From: Dioscorea cayenensis subsp. rotundata
Lineage: Eukaryota; Streptophyta; Magnoliopsida; Dioscoreales; Dioscoreaceae
DNA: 64,000 nt
NCBI RefSeq assembly: GCF_009730915.1
Contig: NC_052474.1
Span: 1,647,501-1,711,500, forward strand
Direction of reading: 5' to 3'
Below the pieces are notes generated by a model that was given only the letters and a program-made list of their open reading frames with translations, was not told where the DNA came from and ran no database searches. The stretch's first letter is position 1. Every line of letters begins with the position of its first letter. Positions 34,801-46,779 of the stretch are shown one piece after another. A program made the position numbers and the translations under genes.

Positions 34801-37002
34801 CATAAAATACTAATTTTAAAAAAATTTAAAAATAAAAAATTTCAACTAGTTTGTTGGAGATAAAAAAAAAAACATATATCTATTTTTTAAATATTAAATA
34901 ATTAAATTGGAGGAAAGATTTTATATTTATTTAAAGTAATTAAGTTTGATTTAATTATTATTTAAAAATAATAATTATTGAAAATTTATATATTAATAAA
35001 ATTTAAATATTTAAATATTTATATTATTTTTTAAAATAATAAAAAATTATTAAACAAATTTCATATTTTTAAACCCCCTAGATAAGGCATGTAATTAGTT
35101 CAAACTTCTGCATTAAAGCGCGTGTGTATATATATTATATATTATCAGAATGATAGTTGGGTATACCACATGAATAAGACATGAGGAAAATAAAATAAAA
35201 TTTAAATTACAGAGCTAAACCCAATTTTAAAATTTTTTTTTAAATTATATACAGAAGAGTTTTGAATGTCTTCAAATCTTCAATTAACTACTTTGAAATT
35301 GGGCATGCAGTGTTCAAAAGGGTAGAGGAGCTTGAGATACTAAAGAAAAATCATATACAAACCATGAAGCTTCTTGAATACCTTGCAAAAGATGGGATGT
35401 ACTGGGATTTATTCAGTATGGGATCTTCCAAGCAGGGGACGGTGAGTGACGATGATGATTATGATGATGATGATGATGATGATGATGTCCGGGAGAAAAA
35501 AAGTTTTTTTAATTAAAGAACTTCTGAAAGTAACTGAGAGTGTAGTAGAGAAACGTATTAGAGAACCAACAAGATGGTCTGAATCACTTCACAAAGTGAT
35601 TAAAGAACTTCTGGAGCTAACCGATAGCCTAGCAAAGGAACCAATAAGAGCAGCGACAAGATGGACCGATTCACCTCTCATAGTAGGTGCCAAGATGGGG
35701 CTACATGATTTTGTAGAACAAATTTTGAAGGTGCGTGTATAGATATATATATATATATCATTTCAAGTACTTCTCTTGGTTTTCATAGTTTTCATGTTAA
35801 TTCATTTTTTTCACACATTTTTAAAGGCATTTATGAATCATCTATTTATCTAAAAGAATTTAATAATAATAATAATAATAAATAAATAAATAAATAAACA
35901 AATAAATAAAATCTTGAAGGTACCTTTTGCTTTCAAAGTTTGTACCCGTTTTTTTAATAATAAAATTGTGATTTATTTATTTTTATTTTTTTAAAAAAAA
36001 TCTTGAAGGTACATCCACAATCAGCTCGGCTCAAAGACTCAGAAGGGAGAAATGTCCTACAAGTTGCGATTAAACACGGGCATGTGAAGATTGTGAAGCT
36101 TATAGCTGGGATGATATCAGGACCTAATCCGACGTTGCCATCTTGGTTGCTGTGGGACATTGAAGATGACGCTATGAAAAACACTATCCTGCATTATGCT
36201 GCTGAAACAACCATCAAAAGAGAAGGGTTTGCACTGCAGATGCAGCACGAGATCAAATGGTTCGAGGTTAGATCGAGACATATATAGATTTATATATTTA
36301 TATATTAACGTATATTTATTCCCATAATATATATTATAAGATTTTTTTGTTATTGTATGTAAACAGATGGTGAAGAAACTGCTCCCAAAGATTTGGTGAA
36401 CACCAGAAACTCAAAAGAGGAGACTGCTCAAGAGCTGTTCAACGAGAATCATGCAGAGATGGTGAAGAGTGGAAGGAATCAGCTGATGGAAATAGGGAAG
36501 ACATGCTCAGGTCTCCTGGCAGCAGTGGTGTTCGCCACTAGCTTCCAGCATTCCGGAAGCAAAGACTCGGACAGTATAACAGGACCTTCTAACAATAACG
36601 TGACTAACAGTAGTGAAGGGAACCATTTCCAGGATGAGTCAGTGGGGGTTCATAGTGTTCAGTCATGTGTATGTGATTGGGTTGTCATGTGCGACGTGTT
36701 CTCTTTTGCTTTTCTTGTCATTGTTGATTTCCATCTATAGTTTGGAATCCTTCAGGAGAGCTCTTCCGACCAAGTTCATCCTGGCGATTGTGTCCTTCTT
36801 GCTGGCCTTGGCGGCACTTCTGGTGGCCTTCATATGCAACGTATACCTTAGTATTTACGGAGGGGGGACACCAAAGGCTAAGGACTTGCTACCACTCATC
36901 CTTGAGCTGACCGGCTTCCCATTCCTGTGCGTCGTTGCTTGGTTCTTAGGTGGCTTTGGCATTCCTTTTTCGAATGTCATTTTAAATAAATTCCGTCGAT
37001 AA
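31872..37002 (+). pseudogene. Ankyrin-repeat PGG-domain membrane protein, copy 3 (A-type, five frameshifts)
   Basis: Exons by comparison with copy 4: 31872-32420, 32544-32702, 33273-33364, 33497-33614, 33703-33759, 35311-35730, 36009-36266, 36367-37002. Splice sites are all intact. The same domains are visible (GDTALHVAAANNR, PLIVGAKMGLHDFVEQIL, NVLQVAIKHGHVKIV, four C-terminal membrane segments, final NKFRR). Five single-base shifts break it: an A9 run (about 31940), a C4 run (about 32050), the GAT/A/T runs of the acidic linker (about 35470-35515), a missing G in the AAGGAT of exon 8 (about 36391), and a G5 run (about 36645). The PGG motif itself is lost (FQHSGSKDS). The linker is much shorter than in copy 4. 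Every break is at or beside a short repeat, so some may be sequencing errors, but five together with the lost motif argue for a pseudogene. Confidence 0.75.
33925..34310. repeat. Tandem pair of diverged SINE-like units in intron 5 of copy 3
   Basis: Two units of about 180 bp (about 33930-34115 and 34120-34305) share TCAAYGAYCTCTT, a B-box-like GGGTTCCAACCTCA / GAGTTCCAATCTCA, CTCAWGTAGGGTGA, ATGTGTATTAA and AATTAACTCTACA. A B-box-like motif in a short unit suggests a tRNA-related SINE family distinct from the one at 3030 and 11945. No A box was clear, so the class is uncertain. Confidence 0.5.
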
Positions 37003-38100
37003 GTGCCGCCATACATGTACGGTTGTTTTGTGTTAAGTTTGTGTTGAACAGTGTTTTTTTTTCTTTTTCTTTTATTGCTAGTGTGGTCCCACCCTTTATA
37101 TTTTTATATATTTTTTCTAATAATTTCAAAATAAGTTTATTATTTCACCCATCATACTCTTATCTTTAATAACTGTGGATCCCGTAACCGCCTATCATTA
37201 TCTAATTTTTTTTCGCATCCCACAATCACATGACTTTAAAAAAAAAAAACTTGAGACTTGATCTCTATGGACATTGTAGGTTGGAAATATATACTTGAAT
37301 TAAATGGTGACATGTTAGCTCTGCTTATTAATCAATAAATCGTTGATACCTTGCATTAAGAAAGGTATATTCTGTCAAATCTTTGTAGTAAGACATAGTT
37401 GGCAAGGCATTAGAGAAAATCTTTCTTTTGCTCGAGTTCCTCTGCAAACTTTAAATTTTTGGTAAGCCTAATTATTACTCCTTAATATTAAGACCTATCG
37501 AAGAATTCAATATGACATAAGAATTTAAAAATTTAGCATATACCAAGTAAATAAACCATGTACAAATATTGTATATACTTTTCGACTCTTGATAAATTAT
37601 CATTTTAATTTGTTCACTTATTTTTTTATAATTGCATTTTCATTATTTATTCAGTTAGTTTGTAATTTAATATTTATTGAATTTTTTTATATATTTTTAT
37701 TTATTTCTCATTTCTTTCACAAATTCTTTAGTTTATTGAATTTCTCAATAATTATATTTTTTTAAATTATTTAAATTATTCATTTATTTGGATATTGTAT
37801 AAATTATCATTGAAGTTTGGATTTAAATAACTGGTTTATTTTGATATTATAAAAATAGGATCATACAACTGTTAAAGTTTTGCTTGGCAAATTATTTTTC
37901 TTCCACATGGGATCCACACACAAGCTGTGACATACCATTAGGCTATTCAATAGTTAACAGAAGACTGCTTTAATTTGGATTCTGTTTTTTTTTTCTTTTT
38001 TATTTTTTTTTTCACTTTTTCTTTCTTTGGATTGTATCAATGAATTAAGTATGGATTGTATATAATAACATTTGGGTTTTGATAGCTCATATATTTTTTA
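37003..38100 (+). other. 3' flank of copy 3, interrupted by about 0.9 kb of extra DNA
   Basis: The shared 3' flank (GTTAAGTTTGTG at about 37030, then GGATTCTG and CTTTGGATTGTATCAATGAA at about 37975-38045) is split relative to copies 1 and 4 by about 37050-37965. That insert is AT-rich, has no coding frame, and its ends could not be defined. Confidence 0.5.
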
Positions 38101-40255
38101 AGTGGAAATTGCCAAAAAAAACCCCTAAGTTTATAATATTTCTAAAAACACCCCATTAATTTGGAAATCCCTTAAAACCCCTTCTTTTTAAATACAATGA
38201 ATTTGAAACCCCCCAAGCATGTAATGGAGTTAGTTTTGAATTTTTTGGACAAAATTATCCCTTACATGGGAAGTTGTGGCAAGTGAGACATGGTTTGACC
38301 ATAACGCCCTTTGCTGCAATAATTTTTCCTCTTTAAGAGGAAGCAGTTTTTTTTCTTGGTTAATCCCAGAGAACACCATTATTGGTACTGGTTTCATTTT
38401 TCTCTCTTCATCTCTTCAGCTTTTCTTTTTTCAAAGTTGTCGTTGCCTAGACATCTTCTGTAAGATTGGACCACTGCCTCGAAGGAGAACTCCCGCTCAA
38501 CTCTTGACATTTTATTAGTTTGCGATCCAGAGGTATTGAGGCGGTGGATGTCGATTGAAGATGTTGTGCTGATTTCATTTTTGTTTTGATATTCCGTGGG
38601 TTTCTTTTTGGTTTTGATTTGTAAAGTATTCTATTAGAAAGAAATTTTTCGGTTTTTATGGTGTGATTATTGGATGGTCTTCGTAGTTTGTAGGGAGATT
38701 TTTTTCGGCTAGGGGTTTTGTTTTGTTTTTCATTTTGAGTGCGTATACGCGATCAAAAGCGATAATGCTGTGTTGAAGGAGATTTTTCGATTGTTTTGCA
38801 ATCTCATTGTGATGTGCGACTCGATCCACATTTGCCTAGGACGACCAGGTTTAATTTTGAATGTAAATATTGTTGTTTCTTTTTAACTATCGATTATCCT
38901 GTTTAAGTTTCAATTTTTCTGTTTAAGTTTCAGTGTTGATGTTTAAATATCAATGTTTCTGTTTAACTACCTATGTTTCTGTTAAAATATCATCGTTTCA
39001 TTTTAAATTTGAGTTTATTTATGGAGATGATTTTCATAAATAATGAGCAAAATGTACAATAATATGTGATAGTTTGTGGCAAACATGTGTAACGAATATA
39101 AGTTGTCCTCTATGCTTAGTTAGCGGCCGTTTTCAGCAGATCTATGATTTTTGTCCACGCAGCGTGGTAATGAAGTGAGTTTTTTAAATGGTTAGCACCT
39201 ACAAAACGTTGTCCGACATGCAATAACAAAACTTTAAATTGATCTAACGAGTAAGAAAGGCCTACTAAAAGCTGTCGGGGATGGCCACGAGGTGGAACAT
39301 ATCGCTCGTGAGAATCCAAATGCCTACTAAAAATCATTTACTGCTTTAAATAGAAGCTGGATAAATTTAAACGTAGACATAATATTTTTAAACAAAAACT
39401 TGATAAATTTAAACGAAACATTTCTGTTTAAAATAAAAATCAGATAATTTTTAAATGGGAACAGTGGGATATGACAAGGATAGTGAGAAAAAAACATAAG
39501 TTTTAAGCTGAAAGCTGTGATAATTAATCAATAATTAACTTGTATAACTATGTTTTACGTTTAAATATCATCGTTTCATTTTAAATTTGCATTTATTTAT
39601 GAAAATGATTTTCATAAATAACGAGCAAAATGTACAATAATATGCGATAGTTTGTGTCAAACATATGTAGCGAATATAAGTTGTCCTTTATGCTTAGTTG
39701 GCGATAGTTTTTTTGCAAGATCTACGATTTTGTCCACACTCGTAGTAGTGAAGTGAGTTTTTTAAATGGTTAGCGCCTACAAAACGTTGTCCGACATGCA
39801 ATGACAAAACTTTAAATTGATCTAACGAGTAAGGAAGGCCTACTAAACCGTCAAAATGGCCCTGAGGTGGAACGGATATGCTCGTAGAATCCAAATCCCT
39901 ACTAGAATCATTTCTATTAAACAGAAACTGGACAAATTTAAACATAGACATAATATTTTAAATAAAAACTTGATAAATTTAAACAGAAATATTTTTGTTT
40001 AAACAAAAAACCAAAAAAAATGTAAAAATGTATGTAAAAAGGTTTAACATGATGTGATTGGACGGTTGTTTTCCCACAATTTTTAAGGGCAAGGATGGAA
40101 TTTTCATAACATGGAACCAGTGCTAGTGACCTGTAGGGGGCAAAAAGGAAGTGAAGCAATAAAGGAAGGGTTGTCTGAGGTATTCAAAACTCACAGGGGC
40201 TGTTTGAGAAGTTTTGAAATTCTTGAGGGGTAAACAGTAATTTTCCCCTTATTCT
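38101..40255. mobile_element. 2.1 kb insert with diverged inverted ends and an internal tandem duplication
   Basis: The left end (AAGTGGAAATTGCC ... AACCCCTAAG ... TTTGGAAATCCC) pairs loosely with the reverse complement of the right end (AAGGGGAAAATTACTG ... ACCCCTCAAGAATTTC). It splits sequence that is continuous in the 3' flanks of copies 1 and 4. Inside, about 38984-39425 is repeated at about 39562-40002 (ATCATCGTTTCATTTTAAAT, AATGTACAATAATATG, AAAACGTTGTCCGACATGCA), with GTTTAAA/TTTAAAC words between. No transposase frame. A Mutator-like derivative is the best guess. Confidence 0.5.
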
Positions 40256-40299
40256 TTATTTTAATATATATATATATATATATAAACATATCTAAAATA

Positions 40300-41130
40300 A
40301 AAAGGATTGTTTTATAATGGGGTGGTTAGACTAATAAAAAATTCCCAAATGATAAACAAGCTCAACAATGGCACATACTCAAAAGTAATCTCTCACTTGG
40401 TAATCATGATTAGCATCATCCTTATCCTTAACTCTCCTTCCTCATCACCGAATCCATCATCCAAATTTCAAATGCTTTTCTTCAACTTCAAACCATCATC
40501 AACCACATCATCATCATTATCATCACCAACAATACTTCGTCACAACCCATCACCTTCTCCCATAAACCACCCATACATGACATACACACATCCAAACATA
40601 CACAAGCCTTGCATGAACAATATAATACATTAAGAAAAACTCTTATCAAGTAATGCAATCACTCCGGCAAACTCCACGATATCCTAACCTATCACTTTAA
40701 AGCCTCAAATTCATTTTTTCCCCCTTTTTCACTCTATTATTGGTAGGATAAACCCCTTCGGTTGACCTAACTTTTCTCCTTTTTTGTTTATTTTATTTTT
40801 TGCTGAAATTCGTTTTTAGTCCCTGACAATGAAAAGTCTTATAAAAAATTCTCTAACAAATCACCAATGGTCATATATATTTTCAAAAGGTCCCCGCTTA
40901 ACTTACTTTTCGGGGCTTTTTGGTCTCCGAATTCAAACCCTCTTATTTGCTCATGAGCCCAAAAATCTCACATATAAGTCCTTGTGTTTTCAATTTGGGC
41001 TTTTTAAACAAAAATGACCCATCTTTTGCAACCCTTATGTAACTTTAATTATTATGAAGGTAAATTCCAACAGGTCGGGGTATTACACTCCTACCCCTTA
41101 TGAAAAATTTTGTTATCAAAGTTTCCTTTA
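40300..41130 (-). mobile_element. Probable Ty3/gypsy LTR remnant with the last codons of pol
   Basis: On the minus strand, 41130-41085 reads TTATCAAAATTTT...CATAAGGGGTAGGAGTGTAATACCCCGACC. That is the usual end of pol (about TKFFIRG) and start of the LTR in many plant Ty3/gypsy elements (GTAATACCCCGACC). The following several hundred bases would be LTR sequence. No second LTR or internal region was found, so only a remnant remains and its far end is uncertain. Confidence 0.45.
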
Positions 41131-41274
41131 GCAAGCTTTGAATCGAAAACTATAGAAGTTCACTTAGTGGTTCCGATACCCTGCTCTCTTACTCAAAATT
41201 TGCTTAACAATAATTAAGAATATTTTTAAAGACAATCACATATATCTGCTGATTCCATGAAAACCATTCGCAGA

Positions 41275-41500
41275 AGTCTCGAGTTTTTGGGACCTCGTGT
41301 TGGGAATCCGGAGGGGGTTACAACATCTGAGGAGTCCCCAAGTCTGAGCACGGGCTAGGGTTCTCTATTGGAATAGTGGGGAGCTATGCTCCTCAGCTGG
41401 TTTGGGTTTGCTTTGTTTTGTATTACCACTTATGGTGGTTAATCTATCTTGCTGTACTATTTTATTTTTAATGAATGTGGTTTATCCACTTTTTCAAATA
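41275..41500 (+). mobile_element. 5'-truncated LINE 3' end
   Basis: GGGACCTCGTGTTGGGAATC, GGGCTAGGGTTCTC and TTGTATTACCACTTATGGTGG are followed by the terminal signature AATGAATGTGGTTTATCCAC TTTTTC. A TA run follows. It matches 30215-30445 along its length. Confidence 0.6.
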
Positions 41501-41862
41501 TATATATATATATATATCTACTGATTACTTTAGTCAACCTGGTTTCTCATATATTGAGTTGTATACTTTTGACAACACGCTTTTGCTGCACTACTCTAAT
41601 TTTCTGCTTTCATAACTCAAATAATAAAACAATCTTGTAAATTTTCCATAATCCAAAAGAAAAATAAATTCTTATTCACAAAGTAGAAATACATCATTCT
41701 GGAGATACACTGATGGAATATAAACATCTCAACCACATAAGAGATAGTACAAATATATTCTTCCACTATTCACAAGTCCTCAAACAACTGCTTAATTAAC
41801 CTTAGCTCTGTCTACAGTGTTGGTGTAACATTTTTCGGTTCCATAGCTCAACTACCACATCA

Positions 41863-42466
41863 TAGTGAAGTAGGGATGGCAATAATACCCATACCCGACC
41901 CAACCCGACCCGACCCGACCCGAGTTTGACGGGTAAAACCCGATTTAACGGGGTTTCGGGTCGGGTTCGGGTAAAACCCGACTTGTATGAAACGGGTGCG
42001 GGTGCGGGTATGAGAATTCTAATACCCGACCCGTACCCGAACCCGTACCCGACCCGAAATTAAAATTACTAAAATATTTATATAATATATATATGTATAT
42101 ATACATATATATATATATACTAATATGTTCTACAACTTAACAATTTAGGGGTTTTTATTTTTCCTCTTTGTTTGGTCTTGTAATTTTATAATAATTGTAT
42201 TTTATTTTATTTTATAAAAAATTATAATTACTTTTAAGTTACTTTTTTTATAAAAATAATATATTTTTTATTAATTTTTTTAATATTGGGGCGGGGGCGG
42301 TATACCCGCGGGTACCCGATTACCCGTCGGGTGCGGGTGTGGGTTTGGGTTTTAAAACCCGTCGGGTTCGGGTTCGGGTTCGGGTATATTAGTGGGGTAT
42401 CAGGTACCGGTACGGGTATGGTAATACCCGCACCCGACCCAACCCGTTGCCATCCCTATAGTGAAG
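41863..42466. mobile_element. Non-autonomous hAT element (588 bp)
   Basis: An 8 bp target duplication TAGTGAAG (41863-41870 and 42459-42466) flanks an element that starts TAGGGATGGCAA and ends TTGCCATCCCTA. Both ends carry many CCCGACC/GGGTCGGGT words in opposite orientation, and the centre is AT-rich. An 8 bp duplication and this terminus are typical of a widespread plant hAT family. No transposase. Confidence 0.95.
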
Positions 42467-42659
42467 GATTACATGGGCATCATCATATGCCGTTGTTAGG
42501 TCCTTAAATTTTAAGTTTGTCAAATCACAGCAAGATTAATAAATACAAATTAACTATAAAACCACAAAAACAAAATAGGTTTTAAGGTTGGTTGTAATGT
42601 TATATTAACAACAATAGCTGTAATAAAATTGAATACTAAGCTCTAAATCAAGCCTACAA

Positions 42660-42945
42660 ATTAGTGAAGTTAAAACGAGAAAACTAATTGAGAATCTAAT
42701 CACCTTTCCCGTCCCCTGAGACACAAGCAAACAAGTTTGGAAAAAGAAAGGACATGGACCCAAAGCACATTTCTTAGCAAAGAACTTGATGCGGTGTAAG
42801 GCTGTTGAATCTAAATTCTTACACATAAGCCTCTATGCCACTTCGCACATAGATCTCTTCATATTTTGAGTGAATAATATTGATATATAGTAATGCATTG
42901 ATGAAAGTGCAGAACCAGCCTAATCAATTGTAATATTTTGCCACA
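42660..42945 (+). pseudogene. B-type ANK-PGG upstream relic without gene
   Basis: It matches the region upstream of copy 2 (about 16100-16380): GAGAATCTAATC, ACACAAGCAAACAAG, AGGACATGG, CAAAGAAC, CACATAAGCCTCTATGCCAC, TAATGCATTGATGAAA, TAATATT. The expected exon 1 does not follow; the match ends near CCACATTGGA. A B-type gene was probably present here and lost. Confidence 0.65.
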
Positions 42946-44189
42946 TTGGAGATAAGCAATAGAATATTTAAACACCTTCACCTCTTACCTATTTTGGTTC
43001 TAATTAAAATTAATTAAGTATTTCTCTATTAATTATTTATAGCTTTGGAATCAAAATAGCTTAAGTTGAAGAACTATGACAATAATTAAATGTAATTGAT
43101 ACACCACTGCATCTGTCTATTTGTTTGACACCCCCCTTATAGAGGGGTGCTAGCTTGTGGCCTTCATTAAAAAAATAATAATAAATAAATAATCAAATGG
43201 AATCCAGACTTTCTGTGCATTGTTTCCGGCACGTTGTTGGTTCCTGCCAACCGCATGAAAAGGCACTGCTTAAAGCGCCCAATAACGCTTCTCAGTCACC
43301 ATATCAAAAACTTCATCTTAACTCATGATCTGCATTTACGCCACCTTCAAATCCTTTCACTGATATGCACTTGCAACAAAAGCAAAATTCTTCAACTTGA
43401 TCTAAAAAAGAACTAATATATGATAAAATAAATAATACACCATTCGTTGCGTGTCCAATACTCTATTGCCCCTGCTTTTAATCAGACCAAGTTTCTAATT
43501 AATTTAGAATTTAAATATACACCATGCAAAAGCGAAAGAAAAATAAAAATGAATGGCTCTCTTTATTCATATCTGCATCTTCTTGGGTAATCCTTGTATT
43601 TTCTCTTCTTATATACATGTTCAAGTGATAGATATAAGAGAAATTTGACTGTCATTTAGACACCCAGTACTTTTTTTTTTAAATAATATGTCTATGTTTG
43701 TATTATTTTTGATTTATTATTAACTTTAAAAGAAATTTTTAAATTCTTAATTTTCAAAGCAGCAATCTAATTAGGTGTAAATTCATTATAAACAACAAAT
43801 GAGAAAAAAAAACATAGTTAAGTTAAAGCAAAGAAAATCATATTCCAAAATGATTATGCGAAAAGTAAAAAGAAAAGAAAAAGAAAAAAAGAGAAAAAAC
43901 ACTTAAAAAAAGCACTCAATAACAACGTACATATTCCCCAACACAGGCAAACACAGAATTAACAATTTCAAATCATGCCTACATTTATGCCACCTTCAAA
44001 GCTTCTCATTAACTAACACAAATAAGCCAAGCAAAGCACAATATTTGGATAAATCAGGGATTTATTGATAGCACAATTTTTGTAAAGAAATATGGACCTG
44101 TAATTGACCGAACTATATAGAAGAAAAGGCAGCGAATACCAATTCTTTTTATTATTGAGCGCTATATAACATAATGTGATAATACTCAG
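42946..44189. promoter_or_regulatory. Spacer and upstream region of ANK-PGG copy 4
   Basis: From about 43200 it carries the A-type upstream segments (CTTCATCTTAACTCATGATC at 43311; GTTCAAGTGATAGATATAAG at 43619; CACCTTCAAAGCTTCTCATT at 43990). No coding sequence. Confidence 0.45.
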
Positions 44190-44470
44190 ATTGGTCACCT
44201 CTACTTTTCTATCTCTTTTTCGTCCCTCTACTTCGAAAATCGCCATCCGCTAATCCTCTCACTCGAAAATGATCCCATTCTAGTCCCTCTACTCTTAATC
44301 TTTCTATCTGGTCATCCCTACTTTTGAAAATACATGCCCAATAATTGCTCATTTTTGAGAGAAAAAGACTAAAGTAGAATCCATTTTCAGTAAGGAGAGC
44401 ATTCTTGAACATTCTCAGAGAGAGGGTCCAGGGAAGAGTAGATAGTGAGAGACTAATTCGGTAGATTATA
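44190..44470. mobile_element. MITE-like insertion upstream of copy 4
   Basis: The left part (GGTCACCTCTACTTTTCTATCT, CCCTCTACTTCGAAAAT) and right part (GGGAAGAGTAGATAGTGAGAGA) are loosely inverted. It ends GATTATACC and resembles the remnant at 25986-26180. No target duplication was confirmed. Confidence 0.4.
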
Positions 44471-44864
44471 CCTTCTTTTTATCCCTATATGTGTATATAT
44501 TATTAATTTAAATCTTTTATATATGCAACTATGTAAATAAAATAGTACAATATTGTGTAAACAACTATGTAAATAAAATAGTACAATAATATTGTGTAAT
44601 TTTTTTTTTTTAAAAAAAAAAGAACCAACCAAAGCCCCTCAACTAATGCGCTGCAATTGCACCATCAACACACAGCTAAGAAAAAATTCTTCAACTTTTT
44701 AAAAACATCTTAGTACGCCAAGAATTTAAACGACATGTACACTAAAAGAGTTTAGAAAAAAGATTAGAGAGAGAGAGAGAGAGCCCACCTTTTTCTTTTT
44801 CTCTTCTGATACTTAACTATCATTTGTGATCTAAGTGATATATCAACACAAAAACCTTACTTTT

Positions 44865-44948
44865 TTCTTTATATATATACATACATATATAAAAAATCCC
44901 TATACACTTGAACTCTGTGTAAGATCACAAACCAAATTAAGAAGATCA
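44865..44948 (+). promoter_or_regulatory. Core promoter and leader of ANK-PGG copy 4
   Basis: A TATA-type sequence (ACATATATAAAAAATCCC, about 44884-44901) is followed by the A-type leader (CACTTGAACTC, GATCACAAACCAA, AGAAGATCA) and the ATG at 44949. The layout is the same as in copies 1 and 3. Confidence 0.55.
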
Positions 44949-46743
44949 ATGGACCCCGGCACCAGCTCCAATAATGAGGCAGCTACAAAATCCGAGCAGG
45001 AAATACGGCTGACATTGAGAGAATTCATAGAAATAGACAATGCAATCCGAAGAGGTGACTTCACATTCCTACAAAAATTTATGAAGGGTAGTGACAAAAA
45101 GGATGATGATGTCCCGCGGGTAAATCTCTCCAAAGACCCACTCCTCAATGTAATCATATCCTATGGGAAGAAGACCGAGCTGTTAGCACTCCAACTCATC
45201 AAAATGATGCAGCCGGGGAACTTGATGGCCAAGAATGAAGTTGGGGACACGGCGCTTCACGTGGCAGCGGCCATGGATAGTTTGTCTGTGGCCACTGCGC
45301 TCATCGATAAAAATCCGATTCTGATAGAAGAGAGAAACAATAAACTTGAGACACCACTCTTGAAGGCCGCTCTTTTTGGTAGTGCAGCTACTTTCCACAA
45401 GCTCAAGCGGCAAAACCGTGACGGCGTCCATCACAGAACTCTCACTGGGGCCAGTGTTCTTCATTGTGCAATATTGGGCAATAATCCAGGTATCTGCATG
45501 CTTTTGCCACCCATGCCTTCATTCAACTTTGTTTTTGATAAATATATATACACACACTTGATAAGAATATATTAACATATAATTGAAGAGAAATAACCAT
45601 GCCAAAAGATTCATAGCTTAGCGGCATTGGCTATAATGTGAAAGATAAATGTAAGACATTTAAATATTTTCAAATTTGAGTCTCATTGAATATAGTAATA
45701 ATAATGGTTCCCTATTTGTGAGTTCAGGTTTGCAACCGATACCATGTGTTTTCAGGTGAAGGTACAAAATATACATCTTCATCAGTGAGTTGAATAGGGA
45801 AAATTAAAGCTACACTTAACCATTTTGTGTCATGGCCTCAAATTCTTGTTTGTGTGATTCATATAAAAAATATTTATTTTGATACTTTTAACTAGTATAT
45901 ATATATAATCATCACTCTCTACGGACGTCTGTAGATGATAAAAAAATAAAAATGAGGGATGACGACCATCCAACAAACCTTTGGGGGCGTAAGCAAATTA
46001 TTTAAAATCTACAGACGTCTTTAGATGATGCGTCCTTGTGTATTAATTCTTATATTTAATAAATATTTTTATGCATTAATAATGACTTTTTTTTTATTTG
46101 TAGACCTCGCTCTGGAAATAGCACAAGAATTTGGATTTTTGATTTATACTAGAAATTTGAAAGCACTGACCCCGTTACAACTCATAGTCACCATTCCACA
46201 AGTGTTTCGAAGCAGTTTGGAGTTGGGGCCGGCGGAATCATTTCTTTACACATGTGAGTACGCTCTTGATGTATATATATATATATAATTAATTTCTTTT
46301 AGTTGTGATTTAATGTTTATCATGATAACATTTAGCAAAAAGTTCTTTACATATAATTTATTTGTTGCAAATGACGCCCTCATTCTCCAACTATCATTCA
46401 AATAAATCGTATGATAATATTCTTTAACTTTATTAATTTATAAATTATATTTCAAATTATCATTTTCAAAAAAATAAATAAATAATTATACTCGATCCAT
46501 CATGCTATATATATATATATATATTATTATTATTATTAATTACGAACTAAGAACATATTATAAATTTAAAAAAAATATAATGAGAAAAGTATATCTGAAG
46601 AATGTTAAGAAATTTATCCACTTTTATTAAAAAAAAAAAAAAATGTTAAGAAAAGTTACTTGTAATGAAACTGAATAATACAAGTGTTTTTATTAAATAC
46701 TATTTAAGTACGTATGAGATCATTGCTACGCGCAAAATTCCCG

Positions 46744-46779
<36 letters not shown>

